From positions 1-64,000 of the forward strand of contig CAJTEW010000014.1 of the NCBI GenBank assembly GCA_910575605.1: DNA of 64,000 nt, in the 5' to 3' direction. Below, piece after piece: positions 49,193 through 58,164 of the stretch (position 1 is the stretch's first letter; the number at the start of each line of letters is the position of its first letter). Both the position numbers and the translations under genes were made by a program. This DNA is from Lachnospiraceae bacterium (GTDB taxonomy: Bacteria; Bacillota; Clostridia; Lachnospirales; Lachnospiraceae). The notes beneath the pieces are model-generated. The model was given only the letters and a program-made list of their open reading frames with translations. It made no database searches and was not told where the DNA came from.

Positions 49193-50392
49193 AATTGCAA
49201 ACCCGTCGTGGACCGCATTCATTGCCTTATCAATATCCTTTTCTGCCACAAGTACAGTAATCCTGATCTCTGATGTAGAAATCATATTAATATTAATACG
49301 GGAATTAAATAATGTCTCAAACATCTTCGCCGCCACTCCCGGATTACTCATCATCCCAGCGCCCACCACTGACAGCTTTGCCACATCTTCATTATGTGTA
49401 ATCTGCTGTATCGTAAGCCTCTCCTTATTGTTCTCCAGAATTTTAAGCGCCTCGTCTAAATCATCAGATGCCACTGTAAAGGAAATATCCTTTGTTCCTT
49501 CTCTTCCCACAGACTGCAGAATAATATCTACATTAATATTATTTTTTGCCAGAGTGTCAAAAATACGAAATGCCGTTCCCGGCCTGTCCTCTACTCCTAT
49601 TACAGAAATCCTGGCTGTATTCTTATCGGCTGCAACGCCTGTCACTAACATTTTTTCCATATTGGATGCCTCCTTGACTACTGTCCCTTCCGAATCATTC
49701 AGGCTGGAACGCACTACCAGCTCTACATTATATTTTTTCGCCATCTCTACCGAGCGGTTATGAAGCACCCTGGCACCAAGGCTTGCAAGCTCCAGCATTT
49801 CATCATAGGTGATAACTTCAAGCTTTCTGGCATTTTTCACCACACGGGGATCCGCTGTATAGACCCCGTCTACATCTGTATAAATCTCACATTTATCTGC
49901 ATGAAGTACTGCCGCCAGGGCTACTGCCGTTGTATCAGAGCCGCCTCTTCCAAGGGTTGTAATATCTTCATATTTATTTACCCCCTGGAATCCTGTTACA
50001 ATTACAATCTTTCTGGAATCCAGCTCATGCAGAATCCGCTTTGTATCTACCCGTTTGAATCTGGCATTACCGTGCCGGGAGGTAGAGTGCATCATGACCT
50101 GAAACGCATTCAAAGACACTGCAGGTACATCGAGGGACTGCATTGCCATTGCCATAAGAGCCACAGACACCTGCTCCCCTGTTGTAAGAAGCATATCCAT
50201 CTCCCGCTTTTTCGCATTGGGATTAATATCCTCTGCCATAGCTATCAGCTCATCTGTCGTGTCTCCCATGGCAGAAAGCACAACCACAACATCATATCCT
50301 GCCTTATAATCTTCAATACAGCGTCTTGCCACATTAAAAATTCTTTCTTTATTCGCGACGGAGCTTCCGCCGAACTTCTTTACAATTAGCAT
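49184..50392 (-). CDS. lysC: Aspartokinase
   Basis: Phosphorylates aspartate, the first step to lysine, threonine and methionine. The kinase motif is KKFGGSSVAN (5-14), then 'FQGVNKYEDITTLGRGGSDT' and 'TDVDGVYTADPR'. Two ACT domains in the C-terminal third ('ISVIGVEDRPGTAFRIFDTL' and 'LSVVGAGMMSNPGVAAKMFE') allow feedback inhibition. The 402 residues are typical of monofunctional enzymes. The start overlaps the stop of the ApgM-like gene by 7 nt; no lysine riboswitch is seen. Confidence 0.95.
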   Translation of the reverse strand: MLIVKKFGGSSVANKERIFNVARRCIEDYKAGYDVVVVLSAMGDTTDELIAMAEDINPNAKKREMDMLLTTGEQVSVALMAMAMQSLDVPAVSLNAFQVMMHSTSRHGNARFKRVDTKRILHELDSRKIVIVTGFQGVNKYEDITTLGRGGSDTTAVALAAVLHADKCEIYTDVDGVYTADPRVVKNARKLEVITYDEMLELASLGARVLHNRSVEMAKKYNVELVVRSSLNDSEGTVVKEASNMEKMLVTGVAADKNTARISVIGVEDRPGTAFRIFDTLAKNNINVDIILQSVGREGTKDISFTVASDDLDEALKILENNKERLTIQQITHNEDVAKLSVVGAGMMSNPGVAAKMFETLFNSRININMISTSEIRITVLVAEKDIDKAMNAVHDGFAIPE

Positions 50393-51597
50393 ATTTCCTC
50401 CTGTAGTAAATGTCCGAGAAGCTTAAAGCCATCCGTCCAGTTATTTCCTGTCTGCGCCGCACTTTTCTCATTATAATGAATACATCCTTCTTTATGACAG
50501 GTACTATCATAAAGAAGATACGGAACTGGTTCATTTGTATGCGTGCGAACCTCTATGGGAGTGGGATGGTCTGGAAGCAGCAGCAGTCTGTAATCTATAT
50601 CCGCCTTATTAAGGCCGTCTATGAGAACCTTAAGCACCCTTTCATCTACATTTTCAATCGCCCTGACCTTATCCCTTATGCTGCCCTGATGCCCCATCTC
50701 GTCCGGTGCTTCCACATGAATATATGCAAAATCACAGCCGCCTTTTGTAATAGCGTCCACAGCTGCCTGGGCCTTTCCCTCATAATTCGTGTGAAGACCG
50801 CCATTGGCCCCTTCCACAATAATCCTGTCCATTCCTGCTCCTACTGCAATTCCCTTTAACAAATCAACGGCTGAAATCATTACCCCCTTCCTGCCTGTTC
50901 TCTCTTCAAAAGATGTAAGAGCCGGCTTCTTTCCTGCCCCCCAGAACCATGCCGAGTTTGCAGGCTTAAGCCCCTTTTCCTTACGTTTTATGTTAAGAGG
51001 ATGGTTTTCCAGAATATCATAGCTTTTTCTCATCATCTCAAGAAGAACTTCATCATTTGGAAGATAGCTGCCAATCCGCTTCGTCAATATATCATGAGGA
51101 GGTGTAAGCTCTATCACTTTTCCTTCCTTTTCTATCAGAAGGTGGCGGTAGCTGGTTCCCACATGGAACTCATATCCCTCTCTCCCAATCCCTTCCTTCA
51201 GAGCCTCTATAAGCACGGCTGCTTCCTCTGTACTGATTTCATCTGAACTGTGGTCAAGGATACATCGCTCCTCATAAGGACAGTCTTCTTCACTTAAGGT
51301 CACAAGATTACACCTGAAGGAAACATCCTTTTCCTCCATGTCAACTCCAATACTAAGTGCCTCAAGAGGCGAACGCCCTGTATAGTAGAGCTTTGGATCA
51401 TAGCCCATCACTGCCAGATTCGCTGTATCGCTTCCCGGAGCCATGCCTTCGGGTACCATGGAAGCCATTCCAAGCTCTGAAATATTGGAAAGCATATCCA
51501 TATTAGGAGTATGGGCTGCTTCTAATGTGGTCCTTCCGCCAAGCTCCTTAAGCGGTCTTCCTGCCATTCCGTCACTTAGCACTACTACATATTTCAT
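50386..51597 (-). CDS. ApgM-like cofactor-independent phosphoglycerate mutase homologue, candidate homoserine kinase
   Basis: A 403-residue alkaline-phosphatase-superfamily protein of the archaeal phosphoglycerate mutase type (COG3635). Metal-binding residues are recognisable in 'VLSDGMAGRP' (D9), 'GSDTANLAVMGYDP', 'YIHVEAPDEMGHQG' and 'LLLPDHPTPI'. TIGRFAMs describes a subgroup (TIGR02535) as a proposed homoserine kinase when next to threonine genes. Here it lies between hom (13 nt away) and lysC (7-nt overlap), which fits that role. No thrB is visible in the window. The ATG has AGGAGA. The activity is inference. Confidence 0.85.
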   Translation of the reverse strand: MKYVVVLSDGMAGRPLKELGGRTTLEAAHTPNMDMLSNISELGMASMVPEGMAPGSDTANLAVMGYDPKLYYTGRSPLEALSIGVDMEEKDVSFRCNLVTLSEEDCPYEERCILDHSSDEISTEEAAVLIEALKEGIGREGYEFHVGTSYRHLLIEKEGKVIELTPPHDILTKRIGSYLPNDEVLLEMMRKSYDILENHPLNIKRKEKGLKPANSAWFWGAGKKPALTSFEERTGRKGVMISAVDLLKGIAVGAGMDRIIVEGANGGLHTNYEGKAQAAVDAITKGGCDFAYIHVEAPDEMGHQGSIRDKVRAIENVDERVLKVLIDGLNKADIDYRLLLLPDHPTPIEVRTHTNEPVPYLLYDSTCHKEGCIHYNEKSAAQTGNNWTDGFKLLGHLLQEEIC

Positions 51598-51610
51598 CTG
51601 TTTTTATCTC

Positions 51611-52840
51611 CTATTCCTTTTGGTCCTCTATACGTATCATGTGCAGGATCTGTTCCTTATAGGCCTTTGCCCGTGTGTCATAATCCCCTTCCATCATAAC
51701 CGGAGTTACAAAACCAAATTCTCCTTCAAGACCTTCCGCCCGGATAGGCTTTATCTCACCAAAAGAGTATTTCAAATCTGCCAGCATCTCTTCTGCATTA
51801 CCCTTCATTCGGATAAAGAAACGTCTCTTTGCATCAGACTTATCCTCTAGCTTTAGCTTATCCTGCTTCCACATGGTCATAATATTCCGGTTCAGATGCT
51901 TTGCTGCATCTACCACGTCTGCTACAACTGCACTTGCCGTGGGAAGCTTTCCTGCGCCGCTTCCATAGAACATAGCGTCTCCGAGTACATTGCCATGAAC
52001 AAAAATAGAATTAAAGACCCCGTTTACATTATAAAGAGGGTGTTCTGGATAGAGCATGCACGGAGCTACAATTGCATGAAGGTGATTACCGTGGCGTTTA
52101 CTGGAGGCAAGAAGCTTAATAGTTGTTCCCATAGCCTTTGCATATTTCATATCTTGGGCCGTAATCTTCGTAATACCTTCACAGTAAATATCCTCAAAAT
52201 CTACCTGCTGTCCGGAAATCAGGGAAGAAAGAATGGCTATTTTCCTGCAGGCATCATATCCTTCCACATCTGCCTCAGGATTGCGCTCTGCATAGCCGTT
52301 TGCCTGTGCCTCTTTAAGTACTGTATCGTAATCAGCCCCTTCATAAAACATCTTCGTCAGCATGTAATTCGTGGTGCCGTTCAGAATACCCGTAATCTCC
52401 TCGATCTCATCCGCTGTAAGAGATGAGTTAAGGGGACGGATAATCGGAATGCCCCCGCCCACACTTGCCTCAAATAGGAAATTAATGTTGTTCTCCTCTG
52501 CTATAGAGAGAAGCTCTGCACCATGCTTTGCTACCAGAGCCTTATTAGATGTCGCAACACTCTTTCCTGCCTGAAGGCTTCTTTTTACAAAGGTATAGGC
52601 CGGCTCAATCCCGCCCATAACCTCAACGACTATCTTAATATCCTCGTCCTGAATAATTGTCTCAAAATCATGAACAATCTTCTCCTGTATCGGATCCTCT
52701 GGAAAGTCCCGAAGATCCAGAACATATTTTACATTCAGCTCCTCGCCGATTCTCTGATTGATTCTTGCCCCGTTTGTATTTATAACCTCTACAACACCTG
52801 ATCCTACTGTTCCATAACCCATCACTGCTATATTTATCAC
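51611..52840 (-). CDS. hom: Homoserine dehydrogenase
   Basis: Reduces aspartate semialdehyde to homoserine. The NAD(P) motif 'VMGYGTVGSGV' lies at about 6-16, the catalytic region is 'ILNGTTNYMLTKM' and 'EADVEGYDACRKIAILSSLI', and the last 80 residues resemble an ACT domain. The start is GTG at 52840 (7 nt after GGGAGG) rather than the TTG at 52846, which lies almost in the binding site; 409 residues result. It follows prfB by 2 nt. Confidence 0.95.
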   Translation of the reverse strand: MINIAVMGYGTVGSGVVEVINTNGARINQRIGEELNVKYVLDLRDFPEDPIQEKIVHDFETIIQDEDIKIVVEVMGGIEPAYTFVKRSLQAGKSVATSNKALVAKHGAELLSIAEENNINFLFEASVGGGIPIIRPLNSSLTADEIEEITGILNGTTNYMLTKMFYEGADYDTVLKEAQANGYAERNPEADVEGYDACRKIAILSSLISGQQVDFEDIYCEGITKITAQDMKYAKAMGTTIKLLASSKRHGNHLHAIVAPCMLYPEHPLYNVNGVFNSIFVHGNVLGDAMFYGSGAGKLPTASAVVADVVDAAKHLNRNIMTMWKQDKLKLEDKSDAKRRFFIRMKGNAEEMLADLKYSFGEIKPIRAEGLEGEFGFVTPVMMEGDYDTRAKAYKEQILHMIRIEDQKE

Positions 52841-52842
52841 GT

Positions 52843-53962
52843 TCAATCCTCCCTCTGACCGTTTACGGCCATCTTCAAATATGCATTAATAAATGTATCA
52901 ATACCCCCATCCATAACTGCTATCACATTGCTGTTCTCTGTATTTGTTCTATGATCCTTCACAAGAGTATATGGCTGCATGACGTAGGAACGTATCTGGC
53001 TGCCAAAACCAATCTCTTTTACTTCCCCCCGGATATCAGATACCTTTTCCGCCTGCTCCTGCTCCTTCATAAGCTTAAGCTTTACCTTCAGCATCTGCAT
53101 TGCCTTTTCCTTATTAAAATGCTGGGAGCGCTCATTCTGGCATTGTACCACAATTCCGGTAGGAAGGTGCGTAATACGAATGGCTGAAGAAGTCTTGTTC
53201 ACATGCTGTCCTCCTGCGCCGCTTGCACGGTAGGTATCAATTTTCAGCTCATCCTCAGCAATCTCTATATCAATCTCATCCTCAATATCGGGAACAACGT
53301 CGCAGGAAGCAAAGGATGTCTGCCTTTTTCCTGCCGCATTAAAAGGAGAAATGCGCACCAGGCGGTGAACCCCTTTTTCCGATTTAAGATAACCATATGC
53401 GTTTTCACCGTTAACCTCAAATGTCACAGCCTTGATTCCGGTAATATCTCCGTCCAGAAAATCAAGCACCTGAATGGAAAAGCCTTTTCTCTCTGCCCAT
53501 CTATTATACATACGGTAAAGCATGCCTGCCCAGTCACAGGATTCCGTACCACCCGCTCCTGCATGAAGCGTTACAATTGCATTACAGGAATCGTACTCCC
53601 CTGATAAAAGTGTCCTAATCCGCAGACTCTCAAACTCTGCTTCAAATTCCTCTATCTCTGCCCCAATTTCCTCAGCCATGGAAACATCGTTTTCCTCATA
53701 GCCAAGCTCAATAAGCAGCCCTATATCTTCATATTTTGTATACAAAGTATGAATGGTTTTAATGAGCTCTTCAAGCTGTTTTAATTCTTTCATCACCTTC
53801 TGGGACTCCTCGGGATTATCCCAAAAGCCCGGTTCCTCTATCTTATGTGTAAGCTCCTCTGCCTTCTTCTCTTTGCCAGAGACGTCAAAGTGAATCCCTC
53901 ATCTCGGCAAGAGGCTCCTCATAAGCATTCATTATACTTTTGAACTGATCAAGTTCAACCAC
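52843..53962 (-). CDS. prfB: Peptide chain release factor 2, with programmed +1 frameshift
   Basis: Recognises UGA and UAA stop codons. The gene is in two frames: 25 codons from GTG at 53962 to a CTT TGA C site, then the +1 frame to 52843. Spliced as complement (53888-53962 plus 52843-53886) it gives 372 residues. The body has the RF2 tripeptide SPF in 'RISPFNAAGKRQ' and the GGQ loop in 'SGAGGQHVNKT'. An AGGG stretch lies 5 nt before the slippery codon. The GTG start has GAGGTG seven nt upstream. The frameshift is the classical RF2 autoregulation: low RF2 lets the ribosome slip at its own UGA. It overlaps hom by 2 nt less than contact. Confidence 0.95.
53884..53899 (-). other. Programmed +1 frameshift site of prfB
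   Basis: On the minus strand the sequence AGGGATTCACTTTGAC contains the in-frame TGA (85-87 of this block, 53885-53887) in the classical CTT TGA C context. The AGGG acts as an internal Shine-Dalgarno element. The spacing to CTT is 5 nt, slightly more than the 3 nt of the E. coli site. Confidence 0.93.
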
Positions 53963-54013
53963 TTCCTGTCACCTCTTTCTTAATCATATATATAGTAAAG
54001 CAGGAGGCGGGAA

Positions 54014-56581
54014 TTATCTCCGCCCGCAGCACTGCTTATACTTCTTCCCGCTTCCGCACGGACACGGGTCATTAGGATATACCTTTTTCTCTGCACGCTT
54101 CTTAGGCACACGGACTGCACTTTCATCCTTATTTGTTCCAGTAACCTTTGCAACCTGTTCTCTTTCTACCTTCTGCTCAATTCTAATATGGAACAGCGTT
54201 CGCACAGTATCTTCTGTAATTCCCTTTGTCATCTCCCCGAACATATCATAGCCAAGCATCTTATACTCAACCTTGGGATCTCTGTTTCCATATGCCTGAA
54301 GTCCAATTCCCTGTCTTAATTGGTCCATATCATCAATATGAGCCATCCATTTACCGTCAATGACCTTTAGAAGAATCACCCTCTCAATCTCCCGGAGATG
54401 CTCCGGCTCTGGGAACTCCGCCTCTTTGGACTCATAAGCCGCCGATGCACGCTCCTTCAGCATATGCTTAAGTTCTTTCTGATTCATCTTCTTTATATCA
54501 TCCTCTGTCACCGGGGCCAGCATCGGAATTACAGCAGATATAGTACGGTTCAAGCCTGAAAGATCCCAGTCCTCATAATCTGCATCTGAAGAAATCTCTG
54601 TGTCCACTACATTTTCTACAAAATCATGAATCATATGGAAAATAGAATCCCTCATGTTCTCACCATCCAGAACGCGGCGTCTTTCTTCATATATAATCTC
54701 TCTTTGCTCATTCATAACCTGGTCGTATTCAAGCAGGTTCTTTCGAATTCCAAAATTATTACTCTCTATCTTCTGCTGTGCCTTTTCAATCGCACTGGAA
54801 AGCATCTTATGCTCAATCTGTTCTCCCTCTTCGACTCCCAGCGTCTCGAAAATACCCATCAGCCTTTCAGATCCAAACAGCCGCATCAGATCATCCTCAA
54901 GGGAAATATAAAATCTGGATTCTCCCGGATCACCCTGACGTCCTGAACGTCCCCTTAACTGGTTATCAATACGCCTGGACTCGTGACGCTCTGTGCCGAT
55001 AATCTTAAGCCCTCCTGCTGCCCTGGACTCATCATCCAGCTTGATATCCGTACCACGTCCTGCCATATTTGTCGCAATCGTCACGGCATCATGCACACCC
55101 GCCTGTGCGACAATCTCTGCTTCCATCTCATGAAACTTGGCATTTAACACATTATGCTTAATCCCCCGCTTCTTAAGCATTCCACTTAAAAGTTCGGAGT
55201 TCTCAATTGTTATAGTACCTACCAGCACAGGCTGGTGTTTTACATGTGCTGCTTCAATCTCATCACATACTGCTTTAAACTTCTCCCGCTGTGTCTTATA
55301 TACAGCATCCTCAAGATCCTGGCGGATAACTGGAACATTAGTAGGAATCTCTACAACGTCCATCCCATAGATTTCCCTGAACTCCTTCTCCTCTGTAAGA
55401 GCTGTACCTGTCATTCCTGATTTTTTATCAAATTTATTAAACAAGTTCTGGAAGGTAATTGTTGCAAGAGTCCTGCTTTCCCTCTTTACCTTTACACGCT
55501 CCTTTGCCTCAATGGCCTGGTGAAGTCCGTCTGAATAACGGCGTCCCGGCATGATACGTCCTGTAAACTCATCAACAATCAGAACCTGGTCCTCTTTCAC
55601 CACATAGTCCTGATCCTTGAACATGAGATTATGTGCACGAAGGGCAAGAATAATATTATGCTGAATCTCAAGATTCTCTGCATCCGCCAGATTTTCGATA
55701 TGGAAGAACTTCTCAACCTTCTTCACACCGTCCTCGGTAAGATTAATATTCTTCTCCTTCTCGTTTACAATAAAATCTCCGGTCTCCTCAATCTCCTCCC
55801 CCATAATGGCGTTCATCTTACTAAATTCACCGCTCGCCTCGCCCCGCTGAAGCTGACGGGCCAGGATATCACAAGCCTCATAAAGTTTCGTGGACTTTCC
55901 GCTCTGCCCCGATATGATAAGGGGAGTACGAGCCTCATCAATCAGAACAGAATCCACCTCGTCAATAATAGCAAACTTAAGTCCCCGCTGCACAAGGCGC
56001 TCCTTATAAATAACCATATTATCTCTCAGGTAATCAAATCCCAGCTCATTATTTGTCACGTATGTGATATCACAATTATAGGCCGTACGCCGCTCGTCAC
56101 TGTCCATGCTGTTAAGGACTACTCCGACTGTAAGCCCCAAAAATTCATGCACCTGCCCCATCCACTCGGCGTCACGCTTAGCTAGATAGTCATTGACTGT
56201 AACGATATGGACTCCTTCCCCTTTCAGAGCATTTAAATAGGCCGGAAGTGTAGACACCAAAGTCTTTCCTTCACCAGTCTTCATCTCCGCAATACGTCCC
56301 TGGTGGAGAATAATACCTCCAATCAGCTGTACACGGTAGTGCTTCATGCCAAGAGTACGGACTGCCGCTTCCCTAACAACCGCAAATGCCTCCGGCAGAA
56401 TATCATCCAGAGTTTCTCCTTCCTTTAGGCGTTCCTTAAACTCTCTTGTCTTCCCCTTAAGCTCACTGTCTGAAAGCTCCTGCATAACAGGCTCTAAAGC
56501 TTCAATAGCATCTGCTATCGGATAAATACGTTTTAACTCATTTTCACTATGCGTTCCAAATAATTTCTGTAGTAAACCCAT
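54014..56581 (-). CDS. secA: Protein translocase subunit SecA
   Basis: ATPase motor of the Sec pathway. '[17 protein letters not shown]' (Walker A) and '[18 protein letters not shown]' (Walker B) mark nucleotide-binding domain 1. The second motor domain has '[12 protein letters not shown]'. The C-terminus has the zinc-binding SEC-C motif '[16 protein letters not shown]'. Starting at 56581 the protein has 855 residues; 17 extra upstream residues are not in the family pattern. AAGGAG precedes, 12 nt from the ATG. It lies directly upstream of prfB, a common Firmicute order (secA-prfB). Confidence 0.97.
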   Translation of the reverse strand: MGLLQKLFGTHSENELKRIYPIADAIEALEPVMQELSDSELKGKTREFKERLKEGETLDDILPEAFAVVREAAVRTLGMKHYRVQLIGGIILHQGRIAEMKTGEGKTLVSTLPAYLNALKGEGVHIVTVNDYLAKRDAEWMGQVHEFLGLTVGVVLNSMDSDERRTAYNCDITYVTNNELGFDYLRDNMVIYKERLVQRGLKFAIIDEVDSVLIDEARTPLIISGQSGKSTKLYEACDILARQLQRGEASGEFSKMNAIMGEEIEETGDFIVNEKEKNINLTEDGVKKVEKFFHIENLADAENLEIQHNIILALRAHNLMFKDQDYVVKEDQVLIVDEFTGRIMPGRRYSDGLHQAIEAKERVKVKRESRTLATITFQNLFNKFDKKSGMTGTALTEEKEFREIYGMDVVEIPTNVPVIRQDLEDAVYKTQREKFKAVCDEIEAAHVKHQPVLVGTITIENSELLSGMLKKRGIKHNVLNAKFHEMEAEIVAQAGVHDAVTIATNMAGRGTDIKLDDESRAAGGLKIIGTERHESRRIDNQLRGRSGRQGDPGESRFYISLEDDLMRLFGSERLMGIFETLGVEEGEQIEHKMLSSAIEKAQQKIESNNFGIRKNLLEYDQVMNEQREIIYEERRRVLDGENMRDSIFHMIHDFVENVVDTEISSDADYEDWDLSGLNRTISAVIPMLAPVTEDDIKKMNQKELKHMLKERASAAYESKEAEFPEPEHLREIERVILLKVIDGKWMAHIDDMDQLRQGIGLQAYGNRDPKVEYKMLGYDMFGEMTKGITEDTVRTLFHIRIEQKVEREQVAKVTGTNKDESAVRVPKKRAEKKVYPNDPCPCGSGKKYKQCCGRR

Positions 56582-56662
56582 ATCGATAAAATACTCCTTG
56601 TCCGTAAATTTACTCAAATTACATTTTAACACTATATGGAACGCAATTCAACATTAACCTAT

Positions 56663-57445
56663 CTATTTTATTTTCTTAATTGTATCATATGGAAGAGGAC
56701 CGCCAAAAAGATCTAAAGCGCTTCCTATCGTAAAATCAACCCTTCCCCCAGTAACCGCCCTGAAGTGTTCTATGTCCCCAATGCTTCCGATGCCGCCCGC
56801 ATAAGTGAGAGGAAGAGCCAGAGGGGACGCCGTACAGCCTCCCAAAATGGCTGCAAGTGTCTCATCAATGCCGGATGCTTTTCCTTCCACGTCCACACCG
56901 TGTATAAGAAATTCATCACAATACTGGGATATCTCATCCAAAATATCCTTTGAAAGTTTTACTTCAGTAAATTTCTGCCAGCGATCTGTTACTATATAAT
57001 AGGATCCTTCCCGTTTCCGGCAGCTTAGATCAATTACAACGTGTTCCTTACCAATTATCTGTTTTAGCTTTTCCATGCATTCCCAGCAGACTCTTCCTTC
57101 CCGGAACACATAGGATGTCACAATAACATGACTTGCACCGGCATCCAGATAGTCAGATGCATTTTCCGCTGTAATCCCTCCGCCTATCTGGAGGCCTCCA
57201 GGAAAAGCGTCAAGTGCACGCATTGCCTGCTTTCTTGTCCTCTCATAGTATTGTGATGAAGGTGGATTAAGAAGGATGACATGGCCTCCGTCTAGTCCAT
57301 CTCTTTTATATAAGTCTGCATAATAGTCTGCTGTATGCAAAGATGCAAAATTTTCACAGGCTTTATCTCCGCAGTCACTAAGACTTCCTCCTACAATCTG
57401 TTTTACCTGTCCGTTATGTATATCAATGCATGGTCTGAAACGCAT
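56663..57445 (-). CDS. hisA: Phosphoribosylformimino-AICAR isomerase, eukaryotic type (HisA/HIS6)
   Basis: Histidine biosynthesis isomerase in the form found in fungi and plants rather than in most bacteria. Segments match yeast HIS6: 'FRPCIDIHNGQVKQIVGG' (3-20), 'GGLQIGGGITAENASDY', 'VVIDLSCRKREGSYYIV', 'DEFLIHGVDVEGKASGIDE' and 'FTIGSALDLFGG' at the end. The 260 residues match. The gene stands alone, without other his genes. GGGAGG precedes the ATG. It may complement or replace the usual hisA in this organism; the rest of the pathway is outside the window. Confidence 0.92.
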   Translation of the reverse strand: MRFRPCIDIHNGQVKQIVGGSLSDCGDKACENFASLHTADYYADLYKRDGLDGGHVILLNPPSSQYYERTRKQAMRALDAFPGGLQIGGGITAENASDYLDAGASHVIVTSYVFREGRVCWECMEKLKQIIGKEHVVIDLSCRKREGSYYIVTDRWQKFTEVKLSKDILDEISQYCDEFLIHGVDVEGKASGIDETLAAILGGCTASPLALPLTYAGGIGSIGDIEHFRAVTGGRVDFTIGSALDLFGGPLPYDTIKKIK

Positions 57446-57628
57446 AAGATTTTCCTCCCGTAGTCTTTTTACTATTCAGGACGCCTGCTCCTACATGGCA
57501 TGCTGCCTGTCTCTTTCTATGCTATTATTATCATATCTGTGCTATTTAATCAACCTTAATGTTTACTGACCCGCCTCTTACATCCATCCAACTCCTGGTT
57601 CCTGCCTATGGATTAATTTTTGCCGTCA

Positions 57629-57674
57629 AAAAGAGGCGGCATGCCTTTCCCTTTCATGCTGTACCGCCTCTTTT
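57629..57674 (-). terminator. Terminator of the low-complexity lipoprotein gene
   Basis: On the minus strand AAAAGAGGCGG (57664-57674) pairs with CCGCCTCTTTT (57629-57639), with a further GCATG/CATGC stem inside. The 3' arm ends in a T-run. It lies about 15 nt beyond the stop codon. Confidence 0.85.
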
Positions 57675-57689
57675 CCATTTTAATTTTAC

Positions 57690-58040
57690 TTACCTGTTAT
57701 TCGTATCACCATCACGGACATCGTTGTCGTCTCCGTCCAGCGCGTCGCCGACATCATCCACGCCGTCTCTTATATCGTCGCCGATTTCGTCCATGACTCC
57801 CTCGCCGTCCCGGTTATCGGTTCCGTCTGTCGCTCCATTTGTATTACCATTATTGGTTCCATTATTCGTCCCGTTATTATCAGTTCCTGTACCATTACCG
57901 GTTCCGTTTCCAGTGTCATTTGTGGTTCCATTATTTACAGCGCCGTTATCGTCTGCATCACTGTTAGACCCGCAGGCAGTAACACTCATAATTACTCCTA
58001 CACACATAAGCATCATCAATAATTTTTTTAACTGTTTCAT
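57690..58040 (-). CDS. Low-complexity lipoprotein (116 aa)
   Basis: The signal peptide ends in the lipobox VTAC (Cys23). The mature protein is almost entirely Asn, Gly, Thr and Asp: first 'NNGTTNDTGNGTGNGTGTDN' and similar repeats, then an Asp/Gly-rich part with 'GEGVMDEIGDDIRDGVDDVG'. This predicts a surface-tethered, unstructured, acidic chain. Such repeats expand and contract easily. AGGGAG precedes the ATG. It stands alone with its own terminator. Function is unknown; a cell-wall spacer or surface coat role is a guess. Confidence 0.75.
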   Translation of the reverse strand: MKQLKKLLMMLMCVGVIMSVTACGSNSDADDNGAVNNGTTNDTGNGTGNGTGTDNNGTNNGTNNGNTNGATDGTDNRDGEGVMDEIGDDIRDGVDDVGDALDGDDNDVRDGDTNNR

Positions 58041-58164
58041 GTCCTAATCTCCCTTTCATGTATATTTATCTGTTTATCAAGTACAGCCCTGCTTACTTGC
58101 TGCTAGTAATATTTGCAAAATCAGAAAATATATACCTAAAAAGGATTGGAATTTTTTAGAAATT

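Noticed and set aside
49760-50389. 209-codon plus-strand open frame
   Set aside because: Antisense to lysC; Cys/His/Tyr-rich translation without any domain and no binding site.
57840-57960. Possible tandem DNA repeat or CRISPR-like array
   Set aside because: It is the coding sequence of the Asn/Gly/Thr-rich lipoprotein; units are short and irregular, without spacers.
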